Positions 18,661 through 26,453 of a stretch of 64,000 bases of DNA are shown here, in pieces; position 1 is the stretch's first letter; every line of letters starts with the position of its first letter. The notes beneath the pieces are model-generated. The model searched no databases. It saw only the letters and a program-made list of their open reading frames with translations, and was not told the origin of the DNA. The position numbers and the translations under genes are program-made. The stretch spans positions 1 through 64,000 of the forward strand of contig JAAEUE010000165.1 of the NCBI GenBank assembly GCA_024227565.1, in the 5' to 3' direction. This DNA comes from Alphaproteobacteria bacterium. GTDB taxonomy: Bacteria > Pseudomonadota > Alphaproteobacteria > Rhizobiales > CAJQND01.

Positions 18661-19180
18661 CGATCATCGCCACCGTCACCACCAGGAGCGAGCACAATCG
18701 TTCGCCAACATAGATCTGCCCGGCGGCCGTGCCGCAAAGATCATCGAAATATATCAATTTTGCGTGCAGCTCCATTGTATCGCCGGGCAGGATCGGATGA
18801 TAGTGAACGGCACGATCCACTTTCGCCACCACAATATTCTGATCACCGTATCGCCGGTCTTTCTCAATATAGCTCCAAGCACAAATACACGTTTGACCTA
18901 TCGCTTCGATCTGCAGGCTAGCGGGGAAGATCGGGGCATTGGGGAAGTGCCCCTTGAATACAGGCGCATCAGCGGCAACGTGCCGTTCCGCCAATGTAGT
19001 CTTTTCTTCTGCATCGACTTCCAGGATCTTGTCGATAAAAAGAAACGGATCCCGATGTGGCAGAAGCGTCTTAACAAGGTCCAACCCGCCCTCGATCATT
19101 TGCCCGCTACCCTTGATGTGCAGAGGCTTGCGCCTAATCGTACGCGTCAACGCATCAATGTCATCGAGCTCAAAACTCAT
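18653..19180 (-). CDS. FabZ/FabA-like 3-hydroxyacyl-ACP dehydratase
   Basis: Hot-dog fold dehydratase of 175 residues from MSFELDDIDAL. It shows LLPHRDPFLFIDKI with the catalytic histidine, and KGHFPNAPIFPASLQIEAIGQ, the central hot-dog helix with the acidic partner. The usual GHFPxxPxMPG is altered to IFPAS, which may change the acyl pocket. A roughly 40-residue N-terminal extension precedes the FabZ core. It overlaps the acyltransferase gene upstream and the ketosynthase gene downstream. It would dehydrate beta-hydroxyacyl-ACP in the chain-building steps. A longer frame to 19237 lies inside the acyltransferase gene. Confidence 0.85.
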   Translation of the reverse strand: MSFELDDIDALTRTIRRKPLHIKGSGQMIEGGLDLVKTLLPHRDPFLFIDKILEVDAEEKTTLAERHVAADAPVFKGHFPNAPIFPASLQIEAIGQTCICAWSYIEKDRRYGDQNIVVAKVDRAVHYHPILPGDTMELHAKLIYFDDLCGTAAGQIYVGERLCSLLVVTVAMIDV

Positions 19181-20153
19181 GCTGATATTGAAGCGCGGCT
19201 TCTGCGACGGCCAATGCGCCAAGCTTGTCAGTTGCAAGCTTGCGAACCCGAACCCAAGACCGGCGCATGAGGTTTGTAAGCACTTGGCCGGGCCCGACTT
19301 CTATGAACAGCGCATCCGGGCAAAGCTGTATGGCCCGTTCAATGGATTGCCGCCAGAGCACGGGTTCGCAAACATGTTCGCACAATCGCTCAGAAATGTA
19401 CGCACCGTCAGGGTTTTCAACTGGATTGGCGGTGACGTTTGATACATAGGGAAGTGAAGTCTTTTGCCATCTCGTCTGCTCTAAAATGGGGCGCAGCGTC
19501 TTGGCGACAGAACCAAACATGCGGGAGTGCATTGGTATCTCTGTCTCGATGAGAACGGCCTCAGAAAACTCTCGTTCCTCAAAAATGCTTGCAGCTGCGG
19601 CGACAGCTTTTTTTTCACCCGAAACGACGAACTGGTTGGGAGAATTGTAGCCAGAGATCTCAACACTTCCAAGTTGGGAAGCCTCCCGCAAAATTCCGCG
19701 CACCGTTTCTTCGTTAGTTGGAAACAAACAAGCCATGCTTCCGCCCGGGCCTGCGTCGAACGCCGCGCCTCGCGCATCGACGAGCCGAATTGCCGACGCA
19801 AGATCAAGCGCCCCGATGTGAACCAAGTGACTGTACTCACCAAGCGAAAGTCCAAGCGACAGCGTGGCCACAACACCCGCCTCATTCAATTCTGCAAGAT
19901 GCATCTGCGTGGCAAGGAATACGGCCAGTTGAATGCTTCGATTAGACCGAAACAATTCCGGATTGTCTTGACTGATTTCACAACCGACATCGCGGTCGAG
20001 CACCGTACCGGCCAAATCAATTAGACGGCGCGCCTGCCGGGAACTTGCGAGATACGAGCTCATCATTTCCCGATACTTCGAAGACTGCCCCGGAAAAAGA
20101 AGTACTATGTGTCGAGCACCCAACAAACCCACTCCCAAGCCCGGAGCACACAA
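19170..20153 (-). CDS. Malonyl-CoA:ACP transacylase (FabD-like)
   Basis: Starts into the fold with IVLLFPGQSSKY. It has nucleophile Ser103 in GLSLGEYS, an arginine in the VDARGAAF segment that fits malonyl carboxylate binding, and His209 in EIPMHSRMF. It would load malonyl units on the stand-alone ACP. No ATG fits: the frame opens with TTG at 20153, and in-frame GTG/TTG codons with GGGAGTGGG nearby (about 20120-20135) are alternatives. It sits 51 bases after the alpha-oxoamine synthase gene and overlaps the dehydratase gene. Confidence 0.88.
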   Translation of the reverse strand: MCAPGLGVGLLGARHIVLLFPGQSSKYREMMSSYLASSRQARRLIDLAGTVLDRDVGCEISQDNPELFRSNRSIQLAVFLATQMHLAELNEAGVVATLSLGLSLGEYSHLVHIGALDLASAIRLVDARGAAFDAGPGGSMACLFPTNEETVRGILREASQLGSVEISGYNSPNQFVVSGEKKAVAAAASIFEEREFSEAVLIETEIPMHSRMFGSVAKTLRPILEQTRWQKTSLPYVSNVTANPVENPDGAYISERLCEHVCEPVLWRQSIERAIQLCPDALFIEVGPGQVLTNLMRRSWVRVRKLATDKLGALAVAEAALQYQHEF

Positions 20154-20204
20154 TAAACAATCAATGCTTCAAATCAAATACTTTTCGTCTGTGTACGTTC
20201 CGCG

Positions 20205-21464
20205 TCAGCATGCACGCGCCCGCAAACGGGGAACAACGACGTCTTCAATGATATTCAGTGCATCATCGAGGTCCGATTTTGTATGTGCACTCGTCACGCA
20301 TGCCCTGAATCGAAGCTGATCTTCCGGAACTGACGGATAGTCTACCGGAGCTACGAACAAGCCCTGTTCCCTAAGCTCATGTGTGAGCTCATAGAGAAGG
20401 CGCCGACCGGAACCCAGTACTATTGGCACAATGTGAGAATTCGAGCTGCCCGTGCTTATTCCTAAGCTGTGAAGTGCGCTACGGAGATAGTCTGCATTGT
20501 CGTGCAGTCGCACGCGCAGGTCGTTGTCCCGCGTGGCGACTTCTAAAGCAGCCTTAACACCAGCCACGACAGCTGGAGGCAGGGCTACGGAGAACACGTA
20601 GGTATTTGCATAAAATCGAATGTAGTCGAGGGCCTCATCTGCGCCGGCGAGATACGCACCAATGTTGCCAAATGCCTTGGAAAAGGTCCCGTAGGAAAGG
20701 GCCACATCGCCTTCCACGCCATACAGTTCAGCCGCACCGCGACCGTTTGCACCGACAGCGAGGATAGAGTGGGCCTCATCAAGTACAACATCAACGCCAT
20801 GGTTTCTGGCAACAGGCACAAGTGATGCCAAATCTGCAAAGTCACCGTGCATTGAATAGAGCGCCTCGATGATGACAACCCTACGGCAGCCTTTGTTTTT
20901 TTCCAAAATTCTGTCCAGATCAGAGGCATCATTGTGCGCAAACATTTGAAGTTTTGCTCCGCAGAGCTTCGCGCCCTCAATGAGGCAAATGTGCGAATGT
21001 TCGTCCATTACCGCCACATCCCCCCGTCGCAACATGGCGGAGATCATTCCAATTGCCCCTGCGTTACCGCTGTTAAAGAGCAAGGCCTGCTCGCGCTGCG
21101 CAAACGATGCAAGTGAACTTTCAAGTTCCCGATGTAGAACGGTCATTCCCGATAGCATGGGCGAACCGCAAGCGCCCGTGCCGAATGCTTTAAGCGCCTC
21201 GATGGAAGCTTGGACGACCTCAGGATGTTGAGCAAGCCCAAGGTAATTGTACGAGGTCAAGTTGATAACTGATTGTTTGCCTGCTCGAGTCGCAAGCTGA
21301 GTTCTTGGTGCTGGGCCGGCAGCCAAGGACGGTTCAAACAACCCAAACACTGACGCCATGTTCGCCTTCCAAGTGGTGAAGTCGGCACCTGGGTAAACGG
21401 GATTATCGCTATCAGTATGATAGAAATCACCGAGATCGTATTTCTCTATATCTTGAAGGTTCAT
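20205..21464 (-). CDS. Alpha-oxoamine synthase, serine palmitoyltransferase-like
   Basis: A 419-residue PLP fold-type I enzyme, close to the length of bacterial SPT. The PLP lysine is K263 (SYGTFSKAFGNIGAY), the ring-stacking histidine is H158 (DEHSHIC), the LDEAHS segment carries the PLP aspartate, and SYNYLGLAQHPEV is the family N-terminal box. The family condenses an acyl thioester with an amino acid (Ser, Gly, Ala or cysteate) and releases CO2. Biotin and haem genes are absent, while a complete acyl-chain operon follows, so an aminoketone lipid (sphingoid-base-like or capnine-like) is the likely product. Which amino acid is used cannot be read from the sequence. Confidence 0.87.
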   Translation of the reverse strand: MNLQDIEKYDLGDFYHTDSDNPVYPGADFTTWKANMASVFGLFEPSLAAGPAPRTQLATRAGKQSVINLTSYNYLGLAQHPEVVQASIEALKAFGTGACGSPMLSGMTVLHRELESSLASFAQREQALLFNSGNAGAIGMISAMLRRGDVAVMDEHSHICLIEGAKLCGAKLQMFAHNDASDLDRILEKNKGCRRVVIIEALYSMHGDFADLASLVPVARNHGVDVVLDEAHSILAVGANGRGAAELYGVEGDVALSYGTFSKAFGNIGAYLAGADEALDYIRFYANTYVFSVALPPAVVAGVKAALEVATRDNDLRVRLHDNADYLRSALHSLGISTGSSNSHIVPIVLGSGRRLLYELTHELREQGLFVAPVDYPSVPEDQLRFRACVTSAHTKSDLDDALNIIEDVVVPRLRARAC

Positions 21465-21628
21465 AAGCCGTTCCTTATTGGCACCTTATAGTAACCGTGG
21501 AATACCACTCTACCTCGCAACAATTAAGGATGCATCGAGCTAACCGGCACATTCGTTGTCTTCGACCAGACGTCCAGAAGATTTTGGATGTTCGCCTAAA
21601 TGTGCTTGCTCGAACTGTTTCCGCACGT

Positions 21629-22999
21629 TTAATCGGTTTCTTGTATAGTTTGTTCCCTCTTCGATCTTTGATCTGGCACAAGCGAATAATGTGTATCGAA
21701 ATCTGGGCTCCAGATTTTTGACCAATCCAATTTAACCCCCTGCATTCGAGCGGTTTGAAAGGTACGCATGGACTCCGCGAGCATTCGCCAGAAGCCATGA
21801 CGGGTGTATTTGACGCCAAATTCGGCGCAAACCTCCACCAAAATCTGTTGGATTCGCGGATAGTGGCTTTGATCCACCGACGGCATCAGATGATGCACGG
21901 TATGATAGTTCAGCCACAAATACATAGCCGATGCGATATAGCTGCACTGAGGCCCCACATCCGAGGACGCCAGAAGCTGCGCCTCTCCCCAATCTTCGGC
22001 TTTGCGCCGTTTATCCACATCCCACGATGCTTCGTTGTTGTGATTGGTGAGTGCGAGGGTGAAGTACCATGTTGATGTCAATCCGTAGGCCGCAATGAGT
22101 ATCAACACGCCTCGCCAGCCCCAACATAGGCTGTACATCAAGAAAGTGGCCGGTAGGATCAAGCGTGTTGCGAACAATTGACCCCGCCACGCGCGCCTGT
22201 CGCTGAATAGTTCCTTCAAACTCAAGACAAAGTTTGCAAACAAACCGCAAAATACGACGGGGATAAAATAGAGCCAACACAAAGACTTCTGCAGTTTGTT
22301 ACGTGGCCTTACCGGGTCAACCACCATGAATGGAGATGTTCCGCCCCAGTGGTTGTCATGCGGAGTGTTGGTAAACATGTGGTGCTGCAGAACGTGTGAC
22401 GTCTGCCATTGCCGACAAGATAATCCGATAAGATCAAGGCAAAGGGCGAATCCTCGGTATCTAGGCTGATGCACCCAATTGTGCCCATAAGCACCGACCA
22501 AACCCGCAAACATGGCTAACGGCAAAACAGACCAATAACTGCCAGTTAACAACGCGAGGATATGAGACAGAAAGAAGCCGCTTATGGAAACCCACCATAC
22601 AATCCAACCCTGCAGAGTTGGCCCTCCGCCTTGAACCGACTTCAGGTAACGCGCAACACGGCGCCGAAACTCACTGTAAAACGACTGATCGCGTGACAAC
22701 TGTGGAGAGAGATGATCATCGGATCCTATTCGAAATCTCTCAAGAAGCTCTCGCGCAACAGACTGGTTCGAATGATGCGCTTCAAAGGCATAAGTCGCGT
22801 CAGCAAAATGACGGCTTTGGAGCTCAAGTAGTTCCCGTCCCCCGGGGTGGTGATCAAGCCAATCGGTCAGATCATAAAGGGTTCCTCCAATCCGCAAGAC
22901 GCATTGTGCCTCTCGATCGGTTTCTAGATCATCCACATTAAATACTCCAGCGGGCTCGTTAATCAGCATGTTGTCGACGTATTCGCTGTAACATGACAA
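21629..22999 (-). CDS. Cytochrome b5-fused front-end fatty acyl/sphingolipid desaturase
   Basis: 456 residues. An N-terminal cytochrome b5 domain (WLDHHPGGRELLEL with H51 as one haem ligand, and H75/H76 as candidates for the other) is joined to a membrane desaturase with three histidine boxes: H173-NWV-H177, SHVLQHH at 202-207, and NYHTVHH at 366-370. Several hydrophobic segments lie between the boxes. The fusion is typical of eukaryotic delta-5/6 and sphingolipid delta-8 desaturases; the third box has H where those usually have Q. It is rare in bacteria. Being first in the operon before the oxoamine synthase, it probably desaturates the long chain base or its acyl precursor. Alternative start at 22969. 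Confidence 0.88.
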   Translation of the reverse strand: MSCYSEYVDNMLINEPAGVFNVDDLETDREAQCVLRIGGTLYDLTDWLDHHPGGRELLELQSRHFADATYAFEAHHSNQSVARELLERFRIGSDDHLSPQLSRDQSFYSEFRRRVARYLKSVQGGGPTLQGWIVWWVSISGFFLSHILALLTGSYWSVLPLAMFAGLVGAYGHNWVHQPRYRGFALCLDLIGLSCRQWQTSHVLQHHMFTNTPHDNHWGGTSPFMVVDPVRPRNKLQKSLCWLYFIPVVFCGLFANFVLSLKELFSDRRAWRGQLFATRLILPATFLMYSLCWGWRGVLILIAAYGLTSTWYFTLALTNHNNEASWDVDKRRKAEDWGEAQLLASSDVGPQCSYIASAMYLWLNYHTVHHLMPSVDQSHYPRIQQILVEVCAEFGVKYTRHGFWRMLAESMRTFQTARMQGVKLDWSKIWSPDFDTHYSLVPDQRSKREQTIQETD

Positions 23000-23009
23000 T
23001 CGTTATACC

Positions 23010-23640
23010 AAGTTTCACTTGAGCCACTCCCATTATCTGGACCACCGGGATGGAGGTTTTCCGGGGTGGTTGAGCTTAGGGCGGCGATGTTGCCATTGAG
23101 CGGTTCGTCAGTGTTACCGGCGTCTGTTACCGATCGGACTATGGGGACGGACTTCTTTGTAGTCGTTGCGCTATTCCTCCATTTTGATGGTGTATCGTCA
23201 ACACTCATGAGCCAATGTGTGTTCAAGCGCTCAGGCGGGAAGTTTTCACTGAAGCTTTCGATGAACGAGTTGTCGGTTGGCTTGTCAGGCCTGGAGAAGT
23301 CAAGCGTGACGCCTTTCTGGTATGCCCACAGACGGAGATCACGGGAGATGAACTACGAACCCTGACCAACTCGAATGATATTAGGGCAACCATGTCGGCG
23401 GCACGTGTGTTCAGAGATTCGAACCTCTCCTCACCACAATATGAGAAGCGGGATCCGTCGCAGGCGAGACGCGCGAGAAGGTATCAACGATCGTCAGAGT
23501 GCACAACATGCAACCGGGAATGAACTGAACGTGGACAAAGTCCATCGCCCATGTCCCATTATTTATAGTTGCCCAAGTGAAAAAGCACAAAAAGCGCCCC
23601 AAAAATTGCATATTTTAACGTTGCAGGTCCGGGAAATGTG
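23010..23640 (-). pseudogene. IS3-family transposase OrfB, inactivated
   Basis: Frames on the minus strand together read the integrase core of OrfB: GTWAMDFVHVQF, then IIRVGQGS-stop-FISRDLRLWAYQ, RPDKPTDNSFIESFSE and LNTHWLMSVDD, ending near LNGNIAALSSTTPE. The second catalytic aspartate (usually VDQGSEF) has become glycine, and the next glutamate codon is a TAG stop. At least one frameshift is also needed. The element cannot transpose. It lies directly upstream of the desaturase gene. Confidence 0.75.
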
Positions 23641-23742
23641 AAATAAAGCTCAATCCACCACTTAGCCAACGATTTGCTATTGCGAGCGCCGCCGGAACTT
23701 TGGAGCTGGTCCATCAAATCTATCTGGTCCAAGACACACCGA

Positions 23743-23964
23743 ATGCTTGGGAAAAACATGGATAGTCGCGCGTCGCAGATTGCAGGGGCAACTGGCGCAA
23801 CGAGCTTAATCTGCTGCTTTGCGGCCGTCAATTTTGGCGGCGCCGCCCTTCTTTTGTTGTGGCCAGCGGCCAGCCTAGCGACGGTCTGTGCTGGTTATTT
23901 GTGTCTGGGTCCGGCGGTATGCGGAAAGAAAAAGACGGGACAGCGACGCTTATCTGATCCATAA
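23743..23964 (+). CDS. Possible small membrane protein
   Basis: A 73-residue frame (MLGKNMDSRASQIAG; alternative ATG 23758) with two hydrophobic segments: CCFAAVNFGGAALLLLWP and a following ATVCAGYLCLGPAVCG. It ends in a basic tail. No family is recognised. It lies between an IS relic and a CDP-alcohol phosphotransferase gene, and could be real or chance. The rest of 23641-24116 shows nothing else. Confidence 0.35.
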   Translation: MLGKNMDSRASQIAGATGATSLICCFAAVNFGGAALLLLWPAASLATVCAGYLCLGPAVCGKKKTGQRRLSDP

Positions 23965-24116
23965 GTGTTTCAAAATTGAGGGCATAAATCTGTTAAAACT
24001 CGCGCGCTTCGGCCGCAACCTTGAACAATAATTCAACGCCGATAGCCATTCACCGTATCATCCGACTGAGAAGATCTTTATCGCCCTCCGAATCCGCCCG
24101 CACTGTTTGTTGAGCT

Positions 24117-25070
24117 TTGAGTTTCGTGGTACAGGCCCATAATTTTATTATCTCGAACGGGCGCATTTTGGAAACGCACAAAAAACCATGGCGTTATCGC
24201 CAGTCCCTCAAGAATATAAATGTCGAGGAACCAATCGATCTGTGGTTGCACCGCCCGATTGCATTCGTGCTTGTTCAGCCGTTCGAGAACCGTTTTTCCC
24301 ACATCAAACCAGTACATTTGACTGCCGCCTCAGCGGTCGCCGGAATCTTTGGCGGGCTATGTTGTGTCGCTTCGGTCAGTCAAGGATCCCATTGGTTCCT
24401 GATAGCTGGGCTAATGCTGTTCGTTTCCGTTGTTCTTGATTGCGCTGATGGCATGCTGGCGCGCCTGCGAGGTGTTGGCTCGAGATTTGGAAGGTTGTTA
24501 GACGCCTTCGCCGATCAAATCGCAGGGATCTCGTTCTGGCTTGGTATGAGTTACGCGATGACCTTTGGATGGGAGGCTTGGTGGGTGTGGCCTGCCAACG
24601 TTGTCATCCTGGTCAGCATAATGTTCCGCGTGGGGATCTATGATCAATTTAAGGAGTTCTATCTCTCTCATACCGAAAGCGGATCAATTGCCACGTCTTC
24701 GGAAATCGGGTATCAAGCGGGCAGATTCGAACGGTGGATGTATGCTTACTATAAGCAGGGCTATCCTAGGATATTTGAATTGGTTGGAGGAGGAGGCAGA
24801 GCCGCGGGCAATCTGTCACCAGCACAATTTGAAAAAGAGTTCCGAAAATCAATACGTTTAATCAGTTACCTTGGCCTCGGCACCCATCTGTTCGTTATTT
24901 ACATTATCGCGCTGCTCTCAGTTTGGCTTCATGAATATACATTCTTGATCACACAGATCATCGTCACGGGCCTCATGAACATTTGGTGTATCGTTTCGCT
25001 ATGGCATTGGCGGCGAACCGATCGGAACATCATGAAACGCGGCAAAGGTCAATCTCGCACGTCGCAATAG
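24117..25070 (+). CDS. CDP-alcohol phosphatidyltransferase family protein
   Basis: Membrane enzyme with the complete catalytic motif D-x2-D-G-x2-A-R-x8-G-x3-D-x3-D in DCADGMLARLRGVGSRFGRL followed by LDAFAD. About five to six hydrophobic helices surround it. The family moves a phospho-alcohol between CMP and an acceptor, as in phosphatidylinositol(-phosphate), phosphatidylglycerophosphate and DIPP synthases. The long soluble loop after helix 4 (residues about 175-240) is not common. No ATG fits the N-terminus: TTG 24117 or TTG 24168 are candidates, because YRQSLKNINVEEPIDLWLHR is the usual family lead-in. With inositol synthase and the cytidylyltransferase nearby, inositol-1-phosphate chemistry is plausible. 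Confidence 0.82.
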   Translation: MSFVVQAHNFIISNGRILETHKKPWRYRQSLKNINVEEPIDLWLHRPIAFVLVQPFENRFSHIKPVHLTAASAVAGIFGGLCCVASVSQGSHWFLIAGLMLFVSVVLDCADGMLARLRGVGSRFGRLLDAFADQIAGISFWLGMSYAMTFGWEAWWVWPANVVILVSIMFRVGIYDQFKEFYLSHTESGSIATSSEIGYQAGRFERWMYAYYKQGYPRIFELVGGGGRAAGNLSPAQFEKEFRKSIRLISYLGLGTHLFVIYIIALLSVWLHEYTFLITQIIVTGLMNIWCIVSLWHWRRTDRNIMKRGKGQSRTSQ

Positions 25071-25103
25071 GAGCCGCCGCTCCGGCGCCCAAGTTTCAAA
25101 TAC

Positions 25104-25832
25104 TCATGGTTTGATGTTGAACTCCCTTTCGGCAATTTCAACCATTTCAGGTGTGTCGATGTCCATCCACATTGCGGCACCAATGTCCACCACACGAGCG
25201 CTGCCTTGCTTTGCCAATTCTAGGACGCCATCACTTATTCCGCAGGTCGGTCGTCGCAACGCGACTGCCTGGAGTACAGACCGAAGATCAGCCGAGGCGA
25301 GGAAACAACCCGTGTCGAAAGCGTTATACGTTGACAGATGTTTCCCTATGTCAACGATGCTCCCTTCGTGACATCTGACCCGCGTGACATCTTCAAGATC
25401 GACAAGTCTGTTATCAAGGTCAAAATCAACCGCCAGCCTCAACCCGGAATCCTGCGGGTCCGTTGCGGCCAGCCGAACGAGAATGTTCGGATCGATCAGA
25501 TGATCGGCCATCAAAAGGAAGAATGGTTTTTCAAAGGTGCGTCTTGCTGCCAGGACAGAAGTTCCGTTCCCGCGCGGCCAATCAGCGTTATGCGAGGTTG
25601 TAACCGGTAGGTCCGAAGTACATGCAATAGTCCGGAGGGATTTCTCAACTTGGTCGCCGTTCCAACCCGTCACCACCTCAATTCCATCTATCCCGCATTT
25701 TTCAGCAACCGCGTTGATCGCTGTAACCACGTGAGCAATCAATGGTCGTCCCAGAACAAAGGTTAGCGGCTTACAATCTGAGAGCTTAGCTAGTCGACTG
25801 CCGCCACCGGCAGCTATAATAACAGCAATCAT
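25104..25832 (-). CDS. CTP:inositol-1-phosphate cytidylyltransferase-like nucleotidyltransferase
   Basis: A 242-residue GT-A-like nucleotidyltransferase starting MIAVIIAAGGGSRLAKLSDC, with CKPL and GRPLI. Strings shared with IPCT enzymes of hyperthermophiles are WPRGNGTSVLAARR, FLLMADHLIDPNIL (metal-binding DH), DLEDVTRV, IVDIGKHLSTYNAFDTGCFL and the terminal WMDIDTPE. IPCT makes CDP-inositol from CTP and inositol-1-phosphate. The inositol phosphate synthase at 8268 supplies the substrate and the DIPP-synthase-like protein at 26454 could use the product. ATG 25832 precedes the fold directly; ATG 25847 is an alternative. It is an unusual enzyme for a mesophilic proteobacterium. Confidence 0.72.
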   Translation of the reverse strand: MIAVIIAAGGGSRLAKLSDCKPLTFVLGRPLIAHVVTAINAVAEKCGIDGIEVVTGWNGDQVEKSLRTIACTSDLPVTTSHNADWPRGNGTSVLAARRTFEKPFFLLMADHLIDPNILVRLAATDPQDSGLRLAVDFDLDNRLVDLEDVTRVRCHEGSIVDIGKHLSTYNAFDTGCFLASADLRSVLQAVALRRPTCGISDGVLELAKQGSARVVDIGAAMWMDIDTPEMVEIAEREFNIKP

Positions 25833-25857
25833 CGGCCCATCCCGCACATCTGCTCGG

Positions 25858-26040
25858 TTAATTCCCTGCCTTAGAAAGCGCTTGGGGCATCAAGCACGCC
25901 GCCCCAACCAAAATCAAGGAACTTGGTCTCATTAAAAACGTAGGAGAGCCGATAAAGCCTTTCGCCAAACTACCCATTGCCAATGACCAGCATACAACCG
26001 GTCCTCCGCAACAGAGGTGTTGAGCCCCAGCCCTGTCCAT
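25858..26040 (-). CDS. Small upstream ORF, N-terminus like 1576-1749
   Basis: A 60-residue frame starting MDRAGAQHLCCGGPV and ending ten bases before the 25847 ATG of the cytidylyltransferase. Its first 15 codons match those of the ORF at 1576-1749, with mostly conservative or silent changes, and the identical bases GAGT stand immediately before both ATGs. After residue 15 the two diverge. It may be a leader peptide controlling the gene downstream. Function unknown. Confidence 0.35.
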   Translation of the reverse strand: MDRAGAQHLCCGGPVVCWSLAMGSLAKGFIGSPTFLMRPSSLILVGAACLMPQALSKAGN

Positions 26041-26453
26041 ACTCTTAACCGTCGCCGCTCCCAGCTGGAATTCAGTGCCACATCAGTTTACCAGAGGGGA
26101 ATAGTCTAGCGCATCTTTCCCGGTTACTCGTGTTGCGGTTTCAACAAATCTGTTTCGTAGCCGGAACATGTTGACGAGTGGAAGTAAGACGACCCTTGAA
26201 GGCGATTGGGCCTTCCAGCAGAAAGGGGTGGCTCATGTCGAATGACTATCTGGAGCTTTTTTGTTCTCAACTTGATGTTGGTCGAGCTTCTAAAATCAAA
26301 TGCAGCCACCAGAGCCCCTATAGCAACGCACCAATCTATTGTCATAAAATTCGGCTGGCAGTAGTCTCTCTGCTTGCAAGCGGATGACCCCTCGACACGG
26401 GTGGCAAACAACCTCGCGTAGATCCACGGATGGTGAACCGAAACCGGTAGAGA
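26041..26453. other. Divergent intergenic region without recognisable gene
   Basis: Lies between the minus-strand cytidylyltransferase set and the plus-strand phosphotransferase/glycosyltransferase pair. It should hold promoters for both directions. Open frames here are short and show no family features, and no clear operator was found. Confidence 0.45.

Noticed and set aside
20205..21464. Biotin (BioF) or haem (HemA) biosynthesis enzyme
   Set aside because: No biotin or haem genes are nearby, and the gene is embedded in an acyl-chain operon together with a desaturase gene.
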